The notes below the pieces were generated by a model. That model did no database searches. It was given only the letters and a program-made list of their open reading frames with translations, and was not told the origin of the DNA. Below are positions 50,296 to 61,007 of a stretch of 64,000 bases of DNA, one piece after another. The number at the start of each line of letters is the position of its first letter. Positions within the stretch are counted from its first letter, which is position 1. The position numbers and the translations under genes are program-made. Source of the stretch: Streptococcus mitis (GTDB lineage: Bacteria; Bacillota; Bacilli; Lactobacillales; Streptococcaceae); NCBI RefSeq assembly GCF_946190375.1, contig NZ_CAMIAF010000007.1, positions 39,447 through 103,446 of the forward strand, given 5' to 3'.

Positions 50296-50308
50296 GATTT
50301 CACAGACT

Positions 50309-50325
50309 CTATTATTACTATTATC
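50309..50325 (+). other. Candidate DnaA-trio unwinding element
   Basis: CTATTATTACTATTATC read in triplets on its complement (3' to 5') gives GAT-AAT-AAT-GAT-AAT, fitting the 3'-[G/A]A[T/A] DnaA-trio pattern described for Bacillus subtilis. It begins 13 bases after the last DnaA box and lies in AT-rich sequence before dnaN. Confidence 0.55.
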
Positions 50326-50358
50326 CTTCTAATACTAAAAATAAATAAAGGAGAATCC

Positions 50359-51495
50359 ATGATTCATTTTTCAATTAATAAAAATTTATTTCTACAAGCA
50401 TTAAATATTACTAAGAGAGCTATTAGTTCTAAAAATGCCATTCCTATTTTATCAACTGTCAAAATTGACGTGACCAATGAAGGTGTTACTTTAATTGGTT
50501 CAAATGGTCAAATTTCAATTGAAAATTTTATTTCTCAAAAAAATGAAGATGCTGGTCTATTAATTACTTCTTTAGGTTCGATCCTTCTTGAAGCTTCTTT
50601 CTTTATCAATGTGGTATCTAGCCTACCTGATGTGACTCTTGATTTTAAAGAAATTGAACAAAATCAAATTGTTTTAACCAGCGGCAAATCAGAAATTACC
50701 TTAAAAGGAAAAGATAGCGAACAGTATCCACGAATCCAAGAAATTTCAACAAGTACTCCTTTAGTTCTTGAAACAAAATTACTCAAGAAAATTATCAATG
50801 AAACAGCATTTGCTGCAAGTACACAAGAAAGTCGTCCAATTTTGACAGGTGTTCATTTTGTATTGAGTCAACACAAAGAGTTAAAAACAGTTGCAACAGA
50901 CTCTCATCGTCTAAGCCAGAAAAAATTGACTCTTGAAAAAAATAGTGATGATTTTGATGTCGTAATTCCGAGCCGTTCTCTACGCGAATTTTCAGCGGTA
51001 TTTACAGATGATATCGAAACTGTAGAGATTTTCTTTGCCAATAACCAAATTCTCTTTAGAAGCGAAAATATTAGTTTCTATACTCGTCTTCTAGAAGGAA
51101 ACTACCCTGATACAGATCGTTTGATTCCAACAGACTTTAATACTACTATTACTTTTGATGTGGTAAACTTACGCCAGTCAATGGAACGTGCTCGTCTTTT
51201 ATCAAGTGCGACTCAAAATGGTACTGTGAAACTTGAAATTAAAGATGGAATTGTTAGCGCCCATGTTCACTCTCCAGAAGTTGGTAAAGTAAACGAAGAA
51301 ATCGATACTGATCAGGTTACTGGTGAAGATTTGACCATTAGTTTCAATCCAACTTATTTGATTGATTCCCTTAAAGCTTTAAATAGCGAAAAGGTAACTA
51401 TTAGCTTTATCTCAGCTGTCCGTCCATTCACTCTTGTGCCAGCAGATACTGAAGAGGACTTCATGCAACTTATCACCCCAGTTCGTACAAATTAA
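50359..51495 (+). CDS. dnaN: DNA polymerase III beta sliding clamp
   Basis: A 378-residue clamp with three repeated domains of about 120 residues. The start MIHFSINKNLFLQALNITKRA and the C-terminal FLQLITPVRTN-like ending (here DFMQLITPVRTN) are diagnostic. Second gene of the dnaA-dnaN pair, 158 bases after dnaA with the origin's right half between, and followed by a terminator-like hairpin. Confidence 0.98.
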   Translation: MIHFSINKNLFLQALNITKRAISSKNAIPILSTVKIDVTNEGVTLIGSNGQISIENFISQKNEDAGLLITSLGSILLEASFFINVVSSLPDVTLDFKEIEQNQIVLTSGKSEITLKGKDSEQYPRIQEISTSTPLVLETKLLKKIINETAFAASTQESRPILTGVHFVLSQHKELKTVATDSHRLSQKKLTLEKNSDDFDVVIPSRSLREFSAVFTDDIETVEIFFANNQILFRSENISFYTRLLEGNYPDTDRLIPTDFNTTITFDVVNLRQSMERARLLSSATQNGTVKLEIKDGIVSAHVHSPEVGKVNEEIDTDQVTGEDLTISFNPTYLIDSLKALNSEKVTISFISAVRPFTLVPADTEEDFMQLITPVRTN

Positions 51496-51498
51496 GTT

Positions 51499-51528
51499 AA
51501 AGAGGTTGAGCCTAGCTCGCCTCTTTTA
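51499..51528 (+). terminator. Terminator after dnaN
   Basis: AAAGAGG...GAGC / GCTC...CCTCTTT nested stem ending in TTTTAT, directly after the dnaN stop. Confidence 0.65.
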
Positions 51529-51559
51529 TGATATAATCGAAAAAGAAAAGGAGAGTAGT

Positions 51560-51754
51560 ATGTATCAAGTTGGAAATTTTGTTGAGATGAAAAAACCACA
51601 TGCTTGTACTATCAAGTCAACTGGTAAAAAAGCAAATCGTTGGGAAATTACACGTGTAGGGGCAGATATCAAAATCAAATGCAGTAATTGTGACCATGTT
51701 GTCATGATGGGACGCTATGATTTTGATCGAAAAATGAATAAAATTATTGACTGA
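51560..51754 (+). CDS. DUF951 small protein
   Basis: A 64-residue protein of the DUF951 family found beside dnaN or ychF in streptococci. It starts MYQVGNFVEMKKPHACT behind AAGGAGAG; the frame runs open back into dnaN but without meaning. A C-x2-C pair (CSNCDHVVMMGR) plus an upstream cysteine suggest a small metal or nucleic-acid-binding domain. Function unknown. Confidence 0.88.
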   Translation: MYQVGNFVEMKKPHACTIKSTGKKANRWEITRVGADIKIKCSNCDHVVMMGRYDFDRKMNKIID

Positions 51755-51838
51755 AAACCCTTAGTCAGAGGGTTAGCAAGTTTTCCCTTTTTGTGTTATA
51801 ATATTAGGGATTGAAATGAAAACGGAGAATGAGAAAAT

Positions 51839-52954
51839 ATGGCTTTAACAGCAGGTATCGTTGGTTTGCCAAACGTTGGTAAATCAACACTATTTAATGC
51901 AATTACAAAAGCAGGAGCAGAGGCTGCAAACTATCCATTTGCGACGATTGATCCAAACGTTGGAATGGTTGAGGTTCCAGATGAACGCCTACAAAAATTG
52001 ACTGAAATGATCACTCCTAAAAAGACAGTTCCAACAACATTTGAATTTACAGATATTGCAGGGATTGTAAAAGGAGCTTCAAAAGGAGAAGGGCTAGGGA
52101 ATAAATTCTTGGCTAATATCCGTGAAGTAGACGCGATTGTTCATGTAGTTCGTGCTTTTGATGATGAAAATGTTATGCGTGAGCAAGGACGTGAAGATGC
52201 CTTTGTGGATCCACTTGCAGATATTGATACAATTAATCTGGAATTGATTCTTGCTGACTTAGAATCAGTGAACAAACGATATGCGCGTGTAGAAAAGATG
52301 GCACGTACGCAAAAAGATAAAGAATCAGTAGCAGAATTCAATGTTCTTCAAAAGATTAAACCAGTCCTTGAAGATGGAAAATCAGCTCGCACCATCGAAT
52401 TTACAGATGAAGAACAAAAAGTTGTCAAAGGTCTCTTCCTTTTGACGACTAAACCAGTTCTCTATGTTGCTAATGTGGATGAGGATGTGGTTTCAGAACC
52501 TGACTCTATCGACTATGTTAAACAAATTCGTGAATTTGCAGAGACAGAAAATGCTGAAGTAGTCGTTATTTCTGCGCGTGCTGAGGAAGAAATTTCTGAG
52601 TTAGACGATGAAGACAAGAAAGAATTTCTTGAAGCACTTGGATTGACAGAATCAGGCGTTGACAAGTTAACTCGTGCAGCTTACCACTTGCTTGGACTGG
52701 GAACTTATTTTACAGCTGGTGAAAAAGAAGTTCGCGCTTGGACCTTCAAACGTGGTATGAAGGCTCCTCAAGCAGCTGGTATTATCCACTCAGATTTTGA
52801 AAAAGGCTTTATTCGTGCAGTAACCATGTCATATGAGGATCTCGTAAAATACGGATCTGAAAAGGCCGTAAAAGAAGCTGGACGTTTGCGTGAAGAAGGA
52901 AAAGAATATATCGTTCAAGATGGCGATATTATGGAATTCCGCTTTAATGTCTAA
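51839..52954 (+). CDS. ychF: Redox-regulated ATPase YchF (OLA1-type)
   Basis: A 371-residue Obg-family nucleotidase that binds ribosomes and prefers ATP. Walker [10 protein letters not shown] (about 9-17) is at the N-terminus. A helical insertion and a C-terminal TGS domain (about 285-365, ending [11 protein letters not shown]) follow. Its own promoter region lies after the DUF951 gene. Confidence 0.97.
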   Translation: MALTAGIVGLPNVGKSTLFNAITKAGAEAANYPFATIDPNVGMVEVPDERLQKLTEMITPKKTVPTTFEFTDIAGIVKGASKGEGLGNKFLANIREVDAIVHVVRAFDDENVMREQGREDAFVDPLADIDTINLELILADLESVNKRYARVEKMARTQKDKESVAEFNVLQKIKPVLEDGKSARTIEFTDEEQKVVKGLFLLTTKPVLYVANVDEDVVSEPDSIDYVKQIREFAETENAEVVVISARAEEEISELDDEDKKEFLEALGLTESGVDKLTRAAYHLLGLGTYFTAGEKEVRAWTFKRGMKAPQAAGIIHSDFEKGFIRAVTMSYEDLVKYGSEKAVKEAGRLREEGKEYIVQDGDIMEFRFNV

Positions 52955-52976
52955 AAATTTAATGAATAGTGTCAAC

Positions 52977-53004
52977 TAGGTTGGAAAAAAATTCCAACCC
53001 TTTT
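52977..53004 (+). terminator. Terminator after ychF
   Basis: GGTTGGAA / TTCCAACC stem with a five-base A loop, then CTTTT. It lies only 20 bases before pth. Confidence 0.75.
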
Positions 53005-53024
53005 GGCTTTTGAAAGGAATATAA

Positions 53025-53594
53025 ATGACCAAATTACTTGTAGGCTTGGGAAATCCAGGAGATAAATATTTTGAAACAAAACACAATGTTGGTTTTATGT
53101 TGATTGACCAACTAGCGAAGAAACAGAATGTCACTTTTACACACGATAAGATATTTCAAGCTGACCTAGCATCCTTTTTCCTAAATAGAGAAAAAATTTA
53201 TCTGGTCAAACCAACGACATTTATGAATGAAAGTGGAAAAGCGGTTCATGCTTTATTGACTTATTATGGTTTGGATATTAAAGATTTACTCATCATTTAC
53301 GATGACCTTGACATGGAAGTTGGGAAAATTCGTTTAAGAGCAAAAGGTTCAGCAGGTGGTCATAATGGTATCAAGTCTATTATTCAACATATTGGAACCC
53401 AAACCTTTAATCGTGTTAAGATTGGAATCGGAAGACCTAAGAATGGAATGTCAGTTGTTAACCATGTTTTGAGTACCTTTGACAAGGATGATTATATTGG
53501 TATTTTACAGTCTATTGACAAAGTTGACGATTCTGTAAACTACTATTTACAAGAGAAAAACTTTGAAAAAACGATGCAGAGGTATAACGGATAA
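53025..53594 (+). CDS. pth: Peptidyl-tRNA hydrolase
   Basis: A 189-residue enzyme freeing tRNA from stalled peptides. The N-terminal [18 protein letters not shown] holds the catalytic histidine, and the [18 protein letters not shown] and GGHNGIKS motifs follow. mfd starts directly after its stop with no gap, so they are co-transcribed. Confidence 0.98.
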   Translation: MTKLLVGLGNPGDKYFETKHNVGFMLIDQLAKKQNVTFTHDKIFQADLASFFLNREKIYLVKPTTFMNESGKAVHALLTYYGLDIKDLLIIYDDLDMEVGKIRLRAKGSAGGHNGIKSIIQHIGTQTFNRVKIGIGRPKNGMSVVNHVLSTFDKDDYIGILQSIDKVDDSVNYYLQEKNFEKTMQRYNG

Positions 53595-56500
53595 ATGGTG
53601 ACCTTATTAGATTTATTCTCAGAAAATGATCAGATAAAAAAATGGCATCGAAATCTGACAGATAAGAAAAGACAATTAATGTTAGGCTTGTCAACTTCTA
53701 CAAAAGCTTTAGCAATTGCTAGTAGTTTGAGACAGGAAGATAAGATTGTGTTATTGACGTCAACTTATGGAGAAGCAGAAGGACTGGTTAGTGATCTTAT
53801 CTCTATCTTGGGTGAGGAACTGGTCTATCCATTTTTGGTAGATGACTCCCCTATGGTCGAGTTTTTGATGTCTTCACAAGAAAAAATCATTTCACGGGTT
53901 GAAGCCTTGCGTTTTTTGACTGATTCATCTAAGAGAGGGATTTTAGTTTGTAATATCGCAGCAAGTCGATTGATTTTATCGTCTCCAAATGTATTCAAAG
54001 ATAGTATTGTAAAAATCTCAGTTGGTGAAGAATATGACCAACATGCGTTTATCCATCAGTTAAAGGAAAATGGCTATCGAAAAGTCACTCAAGTACAAAC
54101 TCAGGGCGAATTTAGTTTGCGAGGAGATATTTTAGATATTTTTGAAATATCCCAGTTAGAACCTTGCCGAATTGAGTTTTTTGGTGATGAAATAGATGGT
54201 ATCAGGTCATTTGAAGTCGAAACACAATTATCGAAAGAAAATCAGACAGAACTCACCATCTTTCCAGCTAGCGACATAATTTTGAGAGAAAAGGATTATC
54301 AACGAGGTCGGTCAGCCTTAGAAAAACAAATTTCAAAGACCTTATCACCTATTTTAAAATCATACTTAGAAGAAATTTTTTCAAGTTTTCACCAAAAACA
54401 AGTGCATTTAGATTCTCGGAAGTTTTTATCTTTATGCTATGACAAGACATGGACTGTATTTGATTATATTGAAAAAGATACTCCAATATTCTTTGATGAT
54501 TATCAGAAATTGATGAATCAGTATGAAGTCTTTGAAAGAGAATTAGCGCAATACTTTACAGAAGAGTTACAGAATAGTAAAGCATTTTCTGAGATGCAGT
54601 ATTTTGCTGATACTGAGCAAATCTATAAAAAACAAAGTCCAGTGACCTTTTTTTCTAATCTGCAAAAGGGGTTAGGAAATCTCAAGTTTGATCACATTTA
54701 TCAATTTAATCAATATCCCATGCAGGAGTTTTTCAATCAATTTTCTTTTTTAAAAGAAGAAATTGAACGATATAAAAAAATGGATTATACTATTATCCTG
54801 CAGTCTAGCAATTCAATGGGAAGTAAAACATTGGAGGATGTGTTAGAGGAATATCAGATTAAATTAGATTCTAGAGATAAGTCAAGAATCTGTCAAGAAT
54901 CTGTAAACTTAATCGAGGGCAATCTCAGACATGGTTTTCATTTTGTAGATGAAAAGGTTTTATTGATAACTGAACATGAGATTTTTCAAAAGAAATTGAA
55001 ACGTCGTTTTCGAAGACAACATGTTTCGAATGCAGAGAGATTAAAAGATTACAATGAACTTGAAAAAGGGGACTACGTTGTTCACCATATCCATGGAATT
55101 GGTCAATATCTAGGGATTGAGACAATTGAAATCAAAGGGATTCACCGTGATTATGTTAGTGTCCAGTATCAAAATGGGGACCAAATCTCTATCCCAGTGG
55201 AACAGATTCATCTACTTTCCAAATACGTTTCAAGTGACGGTAAAGCACCTAAACTCAATAAATTAAATGATGGTCATTTCAAAAAAGCAAAGCAAAAAGT
55301 TAAGAACCAGGTAGAGGATATAGCTGACGATTTAATTAAACTTTATTCTGAACGCAGCCGGTTGAAGGGTTTTGCTTTCTCAGCTGATGATGAGGATCAA
55401 CATGCTTTTGATGATGCCTTCCCTTATGTTGAAACGGATGATCAACTTCGTAGTGTTGAGGAAATCAAGAGAGATATGCAGGCTTCTCAACCAATGGATC
55501 GACTTTTAGTTGGAGATGTTGGTTTTGGGAAGACTGAAGTTGCAATGCGTGCAGCTTTTAAGGCAGTCAATGATAACAAACAGGTGGTCGTCCTAGTTCC
55601 GACGACGGTTTTAGCTCAACAGCACTATACGAATTTTAAGGAACGATTTCAAAATTTTGCAGTTAATATTGATGTGTTGAGTCGCTTTAGAAGTAAAAAA
55701 GAGCAGACTGAAACACTTGAAAAATTGAAAAACGGTCAAGTTGATATTTTAATTGGAACACATCGTGTTCTGTCAAAAGATGTTGTGTTTGCTGATTTGG
55801 GATTGATGATTATTGATGAAGAACAACGATTTGGTGTCAAGCATAAGGAAACTTTGAAAGAGTTAAAAAAACAAGTGGATGTCCTGACCTTGACAGCAAC
55901 GCCAATTCCTCGTACCCTTCACATGTCTATGCTGGGAATCAGAGATTTGTCTGTTATTGAAACTCCGCCGACTAATCGTTATCCAGTGCAAACCTATGTC
56001 TTAGAAAAGAATGAGAGTGTCATTCGTGATGCTGTTTTGCGTGAAATGGAGCGTGGAGGTCAAGTTTACTACCTTTACAACAAAGTTGACACGATTGACC
56101 AGAAGGTTTCAGAATTACAGGAGTTGATTCCAGAGGCTTCGATTGGTTATGTTCATGGTCGCATGAGTGAAATCCAGTTGGAAAATACTCTATTAGACTT
56201 TATTGAGGGACAATACGATATCTTGGTGACGACTACTATTATTGAGACAGGGGTGGACATTCCAAATGCCAATACTTTATTTATTGAAAATGCGGACCAT
56301 ATGGGCTTGTCAACCTTGTATCAGTTAAGAGGAAGAGTAGGTCGTAGTAATCGTATTGCTTATGCCTATCTCATGTATCGTCCAGAAAAATCAATCAGTG
56401 AAGTCTCTGAGAAGAGATTAGAAGCCATCAAAGGATTTACAGAATTGGGATCCGGATTTAAGATTGCTATGCGAGATCTTTCGATTCGTGGAGCAGGGAA

Positions 56501-57098
56501 TCTCCTAGGAAAATCCCAGTCTGGTTTCATTGATTCTGTTGGTTTTGAATTGTATTCGCAGTTATTAGAGGAAGCTATTGCTAAACGAAACGGTAACGCT
56601 AACACAAGAACCAAAGGGAATGCTGAGTTGATTTTGCAAATTGATGCCTATCTTCCTGATACTTATATTTCAGACCAACGACATAAGATTGAAATTTATA
56701 AAAAAATTCGTCAAATTGACAACCGTGTCAATTATGAGGAGTTACAAGAAGAGCTGATGGACCGTTTTGGAGAATACCCAGATGTGGTTGCTTATCTTTT
56801 AGAGATTGGTTTAGTCAAATCATATTTGGACAAGGTCTTTGTTCAACGTGTGGAAAGAAAAGATAATAAAATTACAGTTCAATTTGAAAAAGTCACTCAA
56901 CGACTGTTTTTAGCTCAAGATTATTTTAAAGCTTTATCCGCAACGAACTTAAAAGCAGGTATCACTGAGAATAAGGGATTAATGGAGCTTGTATTTGATG
57001 TCCAAAATAAGAAAGATTATGAAATTTTAGAAGATCTGCTGATTTTTGGAGAAAGTTTATTAGAGATAAAAGAGTCGAAGGAAGAAAATTCCATTTGA
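53595..57098 (+). CDS. mfd: Transcription-repair coupling factor Mfd
   Basis: An 1167-residue DNA translocase that removes stalled RNA polymerase and recruits UvrA. The N-terminal UvrB-like part (about 1-330) precedes the RNA polymerase-interaction domain (about 485-560, YVVHHIHGIGQYLGIE) and the RecG-like motor with Walker A GDVGFGKTEV, DEEQ box and QLRGRVGRS. The TRCF C-terminal domain ends the protein. Full length. Confidence 0.97.
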   Translation: MVTLLDLFSENDQIKKWHRNLTDKKRQLMLGLSTSTKALAIASSLRQEDKIVLLTSTYGEAEGLVSDLISILGEELVYPFLVDDSPMVEFLMSSQEKIISRVEALRFLTDSSKRGILVCNIAASRLILSSPNVFKDSIVKISVGEEYDQHAFIHQLKENGYRKVTQVQTQGEFSLRGDILDIFEISQLEPCRIEFFGDEIDGIRSFEVETQLSKENQTELTIFPASDIILREKDYQRGRSALEKQISKTLSPILKSYLEEIFSSFHQKQVHLDSRKFLSLCYDKTWTVFDYIEKDTPIFFDDYQKLMNQYEVFERELAQYFTEELQNSKAFSEMQYFADTEQIYKKQSPVTFFSNLQKGLGNLKFDHIYQFNQYPMQEFFNQFSFLKEEIERYKKMDYTIILQSSNSMGSKTLEDVLEEYQIKLDSRDKSRICQESVNLIEGNLRHGFHFVDEKVLLITEHEIFQKKLKRRFRRQHVSNAERLKDYNELEKGDYVVHHIHGIGQYLGIETIEIKGIHRDYVSVQYQNGDQISIPVEQIHLLSKYVSSDGKAPKLNKLNDGHFKKAKQKVKNQVEDIADDLIKLYSERSRLKGFAFSADDEDQHAFDDAFPYVETDDQLRSVEEIKRDMQASQPMDRLLVGDVGFGKTEVAMRAAFKAVNDNKQVVVLVPTTVLAQQHYTNFKERFQNFAVNIDVLSRFRSKKEQTETLEKLKNGQVDILIGTHRVLSKDVVFADLGLMIIDEEQRFGVKHKETLKELKKQVDVLTLTATPIPRTLHMSMLGIRDLSVIETPPTNRYPVQTYVLEKNESVIRDAVLREMERGGQVYYLYNKVDTIDQKVSELQELIPEASIGYVHGRMSEIQLENTLLDFIEGQYDILVTTTIIETGVDIPNANTLFIENADHMGLSTLYQLRGRVGRSNRIAYAYLMYRPEKSISEVSEKRLEAIKGFTELGSGFKIAMRDLSIRGAGNLLGKSQSGFIDSVGFELYSQLLEEAIAKRNGNANTRTKGNAELILQIDAYLPDTYISDQRHKIEIYKKIRQIDNRVNYEELQEELMDRFGEYPDVVAYLLEIGLVKSYLDKVFVQRVERKDNKITVQFEKVTQRLFLAQDYFKALSATNLKAGITENKGLMELVFDVQNKKDYEILEDLLIFGESLLEIKESKEENSI

Positions 57099-57155
57099 TA
57101 TTTTTTTCCTATAAAATAGATAAAAATGGTACAATAATAAGTTGAGGTAATAAGG

Positions 57156-57422
57156 ATGAGATTAGACAAATATTTAAAAGTATCGCGAATTATCAAGCGT
57201 CGTACAGTCGCAAAAGAAGTAGCAGATAAAGGCAGAATCAAGGTGAATGGAATCTTGGCCAAAAGTTCAACGGATTTGAAAGTTAATGACCAAGTTGAAG
57301 TTCGTTTTGGAAATAAGTTGCTACTTGTCAAAGTACTAGAGATGAAAGATAGTACAAAAAAAGAAGATGCAGCAGGCATGTATGAAATTATCAGTGAAAC
57401 ACGGGTAGAAGAAAATGTCTAA
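57156..57422 (+). CDS. rqcP: S4-domain ribosome quality-control factor RqcP
   Basis: An 88-residue S4 RNA-binding protein ([20 protein letters not shown]) of the RqcP/YabO/Hsp15 family, which binds stalled 50S subunits during C-terminal alanine tailing. The position between mfd and divIC matches Bacillus. It overlaps divIC by eight bases. A -10-like TACAATAAT lies upstream. Confidence 0.93.
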   Translation: MRLDKYLKVSRIIKRRTVAKEVADKGRIKVNGILAKSSTDLKVNDQVEVRFGNKLLLVKVLEMKDSTKKEDAAGMYEIISETRVEENV

Positions 57423-57783
57423 GAATATTGTACAATTGAATAATTCTTTTATTCAAAATGAATACCAACGTCGGCGCTACCTGATGAAAGAGCGACAAAA
57501 ACGGAATCGTTTCATGGGTTGGGTATTGATTTTGATTATGCTATTATTTATCTTGCCAACTTTTAATTTAGCGCAGAGTTATCAGCAATTACTCCAAAGA
57601 CGTCAGCAATTATCAGACTTGCAAACTCAGTATCAAACTTTGAGTGATGAAAAGGATAAGGAGACAGCATTTGCTACCAAGTTGAAAGATGAGGATTATG
57701 CTGCCAAATATACACGAGCGAAGTACTATTATTCTAAGTCGAGGGAAATAGTTTATACGATTCCTGACTTGCTTCAAAGGTGA
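57415..57783 (+). CDS. divIC: Septum formation initiator DivIC (FtsB-like)
   Basis: A 122-residue bitopic division protein: basic cytoplasmic tail (about 1-33), one membrane helix ([15 protein letters not shown]), then a coiled coil ([19 protein letters not shown]). It forms the FtsBLQ-type complex at the septum. It starts within the rqcP gene and is followed five bases later by a tiny ORF. Confidence 0.94.
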   Translation: MSKNIVQLNNSFIQNEYQRRRYLMKERQKRNRFMGWVLILIMLLFILPTFNLAQSYQQLLQRRQQLSDLQTQYQTLSDEKDKETAFATKLKDEDYAAKYTRAKYYYSKSREIVYTIPDLLQR

Positions 57784-57787
57784 TAAA

Positions 57788-57910
57788 ATGGAAAATTTAC
57801 TAGACGTAATTGAGAAATTTTTGAGTTTATCAGATGAAAAGCTGGAAGAGTTGGCTGATAAAAATCAATTATTGCGTTTACAAGAAGAAAAGGAAAGGAA
57901 GAATGCGTAA
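57788..57910 (+). CDS. Small conserved 40-residue protein (SP_0009-like)
   Basis: A short ORF missed by length filters: MENLLDVIEKFLSLSDEKLE followed by a highly charged helix ending EEKERKNA. The ATG lies four bases after the divIC stop, and the end overlaps the next gene. I recall an equivalent small ORF in the pneumococcal genome at this place. It should be a single amphipathic helix; function unknown. Confidence 0.78.
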   Translation: MENLLDVIEKFLSLSDEKLEELADKNQLLRLQEEKERKNA

Positions 57911-59171
57911 ATTCTTAATTATTTTGTTGCTACCAAGTTTTTTGACCATTTCAAAAGTCGTTAGCACAGAAAAAGAAGTCGTCTATACTTCGAAAGAAAT
58001 TTATTACCTTTCACAATCTGACTTTGGTATTTATTTTAGAGAAAAATTAAGTTCTCCCATGGTTTATGGAGAGGTTCCAGTTTATGCGAATGAAGATTTA
58101 GTAGTGGAATCTGGAAAATTGACTCCCCAAACAAGTTTTCAAATAACCGAGTGGCGCTTAAATAAACAAGGGATTCCGGTATTTAAGCTATCAAATCATC
58201 AATTTATAGCTGCGGACAAACGATCTTTATATGATCAATCAGAGGTAACTCCAACAATAAAAAAAGTATGGTTAGAATCTGATTTTAAACTGTACAATAG
58301 TCCTTATGACTTAAAAGAAGTGAAATCATCCTTATCAGCTTATTCGCAAGTATCGATTGACAAGACCATGTTTGTAGAAGGAAGAGAATTTCTACATATT
58401 GATCAGGTTGGATGGGTAGCTAAAGAATCAACTTCTGAAGAAGATAATCGGATGAGTAAGGTCCAAGAAATGTTATCGGAAAAATATCAGAAGGATTCAT
58501 TCTCTATTTATGTTAAGCAACTGACTACTGGAAAAGAAGCTGGTATCAATCAAGATGAAAAGATGTATGCAGCTAGCGTTTTGAAACTCCCTTATCTCTA
58601 CTATGCGCAAGAAAAAATAAATGAGGGTCTTTATCAGTTAGATACGACTGTAAAATACGTATCTGCAGTCAATGATTTTCCAGGTTCTTATAAACCAGAG
58701 GGAAGTGGTAGCCTCCCTAAAAAAGAGGATAATAAAGAGTATTCTCTCAAGGACTTAATCACAAAAGTATCTAAAGAATCTGATAATGTAGCTCATAATA
58801 TATTGGGTTATTACATTTCAAACCAATCTGATGCCACATTTAAGTCTAAGATGTCTGCTATTATGGGAGATGATTGGGATCCAAAAGAAAAATTGATTTC
58901 TTCCAAGATGGCCGGGAAGGTCATGGAAGCTATTTATAATCAAAATGGATTTGTGCTAGAGTCTTTGACTAAAACAGATTTTGATAATCAGCGAATTGCC
59001 AAAGGTGTTTCTGTGAAGGTAGCTCATAAAATTGGGGATGCGGACGAATTTAAGCATGATACGGGTGTTGTCTACGCAGATTCTCCATTTATTCTTTCTA
59101 TTTTCACTAGGAATTCTGATTATGATACAATTTCTCAGATATCCAAGGATGTTTATGAGGTTCTAAAATGA
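57903..59171 (+). CDS. Secreted beta-lactamase-fold serine hydrolase
   Basis: A 422-residue exported protein starting [18 protein letters not shown] with a signal peptide. I use the ATG at 57903, inside the previous small ORF, because AAGGAAAGG precedes it; the open frame to 57834 lacks signals. The first 180 residues look like SH3-type wall repeats. The beta-lactamase fold follows with S225-x-x-K228 (AASVLKLP), S293-D-N and a late H-K-I-G. It is widespread beside tilS in streptococci and is not a known resistance enzyme. Confidence 0.85.
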   Translation: MRKFLIILLLPSFLTISKVVSTEKEVVYTSKEIYYLSQSDFGIYFREKLSSPMVYGEVPVYANEDLVVESGKLTPQTSFQITEWRLNKQGIPVFKLSNHQFIAADKRSLYDQSEVTPTIKKVWLESDFKLYNSPYDLKEVKSSLSAYSQVSIDKTMFVEGREFLHIDQVGWVAKESTSEEDNRMSKVQEMLSEKYQKDSFSIYVKQLTTGKEAGINQDEKMYAASVLKLPYLYYAQEKINEGLYQLDTTVKYVSAVNDFPGSYKPEGSGSLPKKEDNKEYSLKDLITKVSKESDNVAHNILGYYISNQSDATFKSKMSAIMGDDWDPKEKLISSKMAGKVMEAIYNQNGFVLESLTKTDFDNQRIAKGVSVKVAHKIGDADEFKHDTGVVYADSPFILSIFTRNSDYDTISQISKDVYEVLK

Positions 59172-60445
59172 GGGAACAAGATTTTTTAAATCATTTTCTC
59201 AAGAAGGGATATTTCAAAAAGCATACTAAGGTGGTGCTAGCTCTTTCTGGTGGGTTAGATTCTATGTTTCTATTTAAGGTATTATCTACTTATCAAAAAG
59301 AGTTAGAAATTGAATTGATTCTAGCCCATGTGAATCATAAGCAGAGAGTAGAATCAGATTGGGAAGAAAAGGAATTAAGGAAGTTGGCTGCTGAAGCAGA
59401 GCTTCCTATTTATATCAGCAATTTTTTAGGTGAATTTTCAGAAGCTCGTGCTCGACATTTTCGTTATGATTTTTTTCAAGAGGTCATGAAAAAGACAGGT
59501 GCGACAGCTTTAGTTACTGCCCACCATGCGGATGATCAGGTGGAAACGATTTTGATGCGTTTGATTCGAGGGACTCGCTTGCGCTATCTATCAGGAATTA
59601 AGGAGAAGCAAGTAGTCGGAGAGATAGAAATCATTCGCCCCTTCTTGCATTTTCAGAAAAAAGACTTTCCACCAATTTTTCACTTTGAAGATACATCAAA
59701 TAAGAAAAATCATTATTTTCGCAATCGTATTCGAAACTCATACTTACCAGAATTAGAAAAAGAAAATCCTAGATTTAGAGATGCGATCTTAAGCATCGGC
59801 AATGAAATTTTAGATTATGATTTGGCAATAGCTGAATTATCAAAGAATATTGATGTAGAAAATTTAGATCAGCTATTGTCTTACTCTGAGTCGACACAAA
59901 GAGTTTTACTTCAAACTTATCTGAATCGTTTTCCAGATTTGAATCTTACAAAAGCGCAGTTTGCTGAAGTTCGGCAAATTTTAAAATCTAAAAGCCAGTA
60001 TCGTCATTTACTTAAAAATGGCTATGAATTGATAAAAGAGTACCAATGGTTTAAGATTTGTAAAATCAGTCCTCAGTCTGATGAAAAGGAAGATGAACTT
60101 GTGTTACACTATCAAAATCAGGTATCTTACCAAGGTTATTTATTTTCCTTTGGACTTCCTTTAGAAGGTGAATTAATTCAGCAGGTACCTGTTTCACGGG
60201 AAACATCCATACACATTCGTCATCGAAAAACAGGAGATTTTTTGATTCAAAATGGGCATAGAAAAAAACTTAGACGTCTATTTATTGATTTGAAAATCCC
60301 TATGGAAAAGCGAAAATCTGCTCTGATTATTGAGCAATTTGGTGAAATTGTCTCAATTTTGGGAATTGCGACCAGTAATTTGAGTAAAAACACGAAAAAT
60401 GATATAATGAACACTGTACTTTATATAGAAAAAATAGATAGGTAA
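59168..60445 (+). CDS. tilS: tRNA(Ile)-lysidine synthetase TilS
   Basis: A 425-residue enzyme that converts C34 of the CAU tRNA-Ile to lysidine, so it reads AUA. The PP-loop ALSGGLDSM is near residue 30, and the [13 protein letters not shown] and substrate domain with C-terminal ferredoxin-like part ([19 protein letters not shown]) follow. It overlaps the previous gene by four bases and contains a parS-like site near codon 343. hpt follows at once. Confidence 0.96.
   Translation: MREQDFLNHFLKKGYFKKHTKVVLALSGGLDSMFLFKVLSTYQKELEIELILAHVNHKQRVESDWEEKELRKLAAEAELPIYISNFLGEFSEARARHFRYDFFQEVMKKTGATALVTAHHADDQVETILMRLIRGTRLRYLSGIKEKQVVGEIEIIRPFLHFQKKDFPPIFHFEDTSNKKNHYFRNRIRNSYLPELEKENPRFRDAILSIGNEILDYDLAIAELSKNIDVENLDQLLSYSESTQRVLLQTYLNRFPDLNLTKAQFAEVRQILKSKSQYRHLLKNGYELIKEYQWFKICKISPQSDEKEDELVLHYQNQVSYQGYLFSFGLPLEGELIQQVPVSRETSIHIRHRKTGDFLIQNGHRKKLRRLFIDLKIPMEKRKSALIIEQFGEIVSILGIATSNLSKNTKNDIMNTVLYIEKIDR
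60190..60205. other. parS-like ParB site inside tilS
   Basis: TGTTTCACGGGAAACA matches the 16-base parS consensus at 15 positions; the one mismatch is G for T at position 10 and breaks the palindrome. It lies 11 kb to the right of dnaA. Confidence 0.75.
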
Positions 60446-60449
60446 AAAA

Positions 60450-60992
60450 ATGTTAGAAAACGATATTAAAAAAATCCTCGTTTCACACGATGAAATTACA
60501 GAAGCTGCTAAAAAATTAGGTGCTCAATTAACCAAAGACTATGCAGGAAAAAATCCAATTTTAGTTGGGATTTTAAAAGGATCTATTCCTTTTATGGCTG
60601 AATTGGTCAAACATATCGACACACATATTGAAATGGACTTCATGATGGTTTCTAGCTACCATGGTGGAACAGCAAGTAGTGGTGTTATCAATATTAAACA
60701 AGATGTGACTCAAGATATCAAAGGAAGACATGTTCTATTTGTAGAAGATATCATCGATACAGGTCAAACTTTGAAGAATTTGCGAGATATGTTTATTGCA
60801 AGAGAAGCAGCTTCTGTTAACATTGCAACCTTGTTGGACAAACCAGAAGGACGTGTTGTAGAAATTGAGGCAGACTATACCTGCTTTACTATTCCAAATG
60901 AGTTTGTAGTAGGTTATGGCTTAGACTACAAAGAAAACTATCGTAACCTTCCTTATGTTGGAGTATTGAAAGAAGAAGTGTATTCAAATTAG
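60450..60992 (+). CDS. hpt: Hypoxanthine-guanine phosphoribosyltransferase
   Basis: A 180-residue purine salvage enzyme. The PRPP-binding loop is [11 protein letters not shown], and the early [12 protein letters not shown] loop and late [16 protein letters not shown] are typical. It lies between tilS and ftsH as in most Firmicutes, within one operon. Confidence 0.97.
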   Translation: MLENDIKKILVSHDEITEAAKKLGAQLTKDYAGKNPILVGILKGSIPFMAELVKHIDTHIEMDFMMVSSYHGGTASSGVINIKQDVTQDIKGRHVLFVEDIIDTGQTLKNLRDMFIAREAASVNIATLLDKPEGRVVEIEADYTCFTIPNEFVVGYGLDYKENYRNLPYVGVLKEEVYSN

Positions 60993-61007
60993 AAAGAACA
61001 ATTTTTA

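Noticed and set aside
57903-59171. Beta-lactam resistance gene
   Set aside because: The fold and SxxK/SDN motifs are present, but this is a conserved chromosomal gene with wall-type N-terminal repeats and no sign of transfer.
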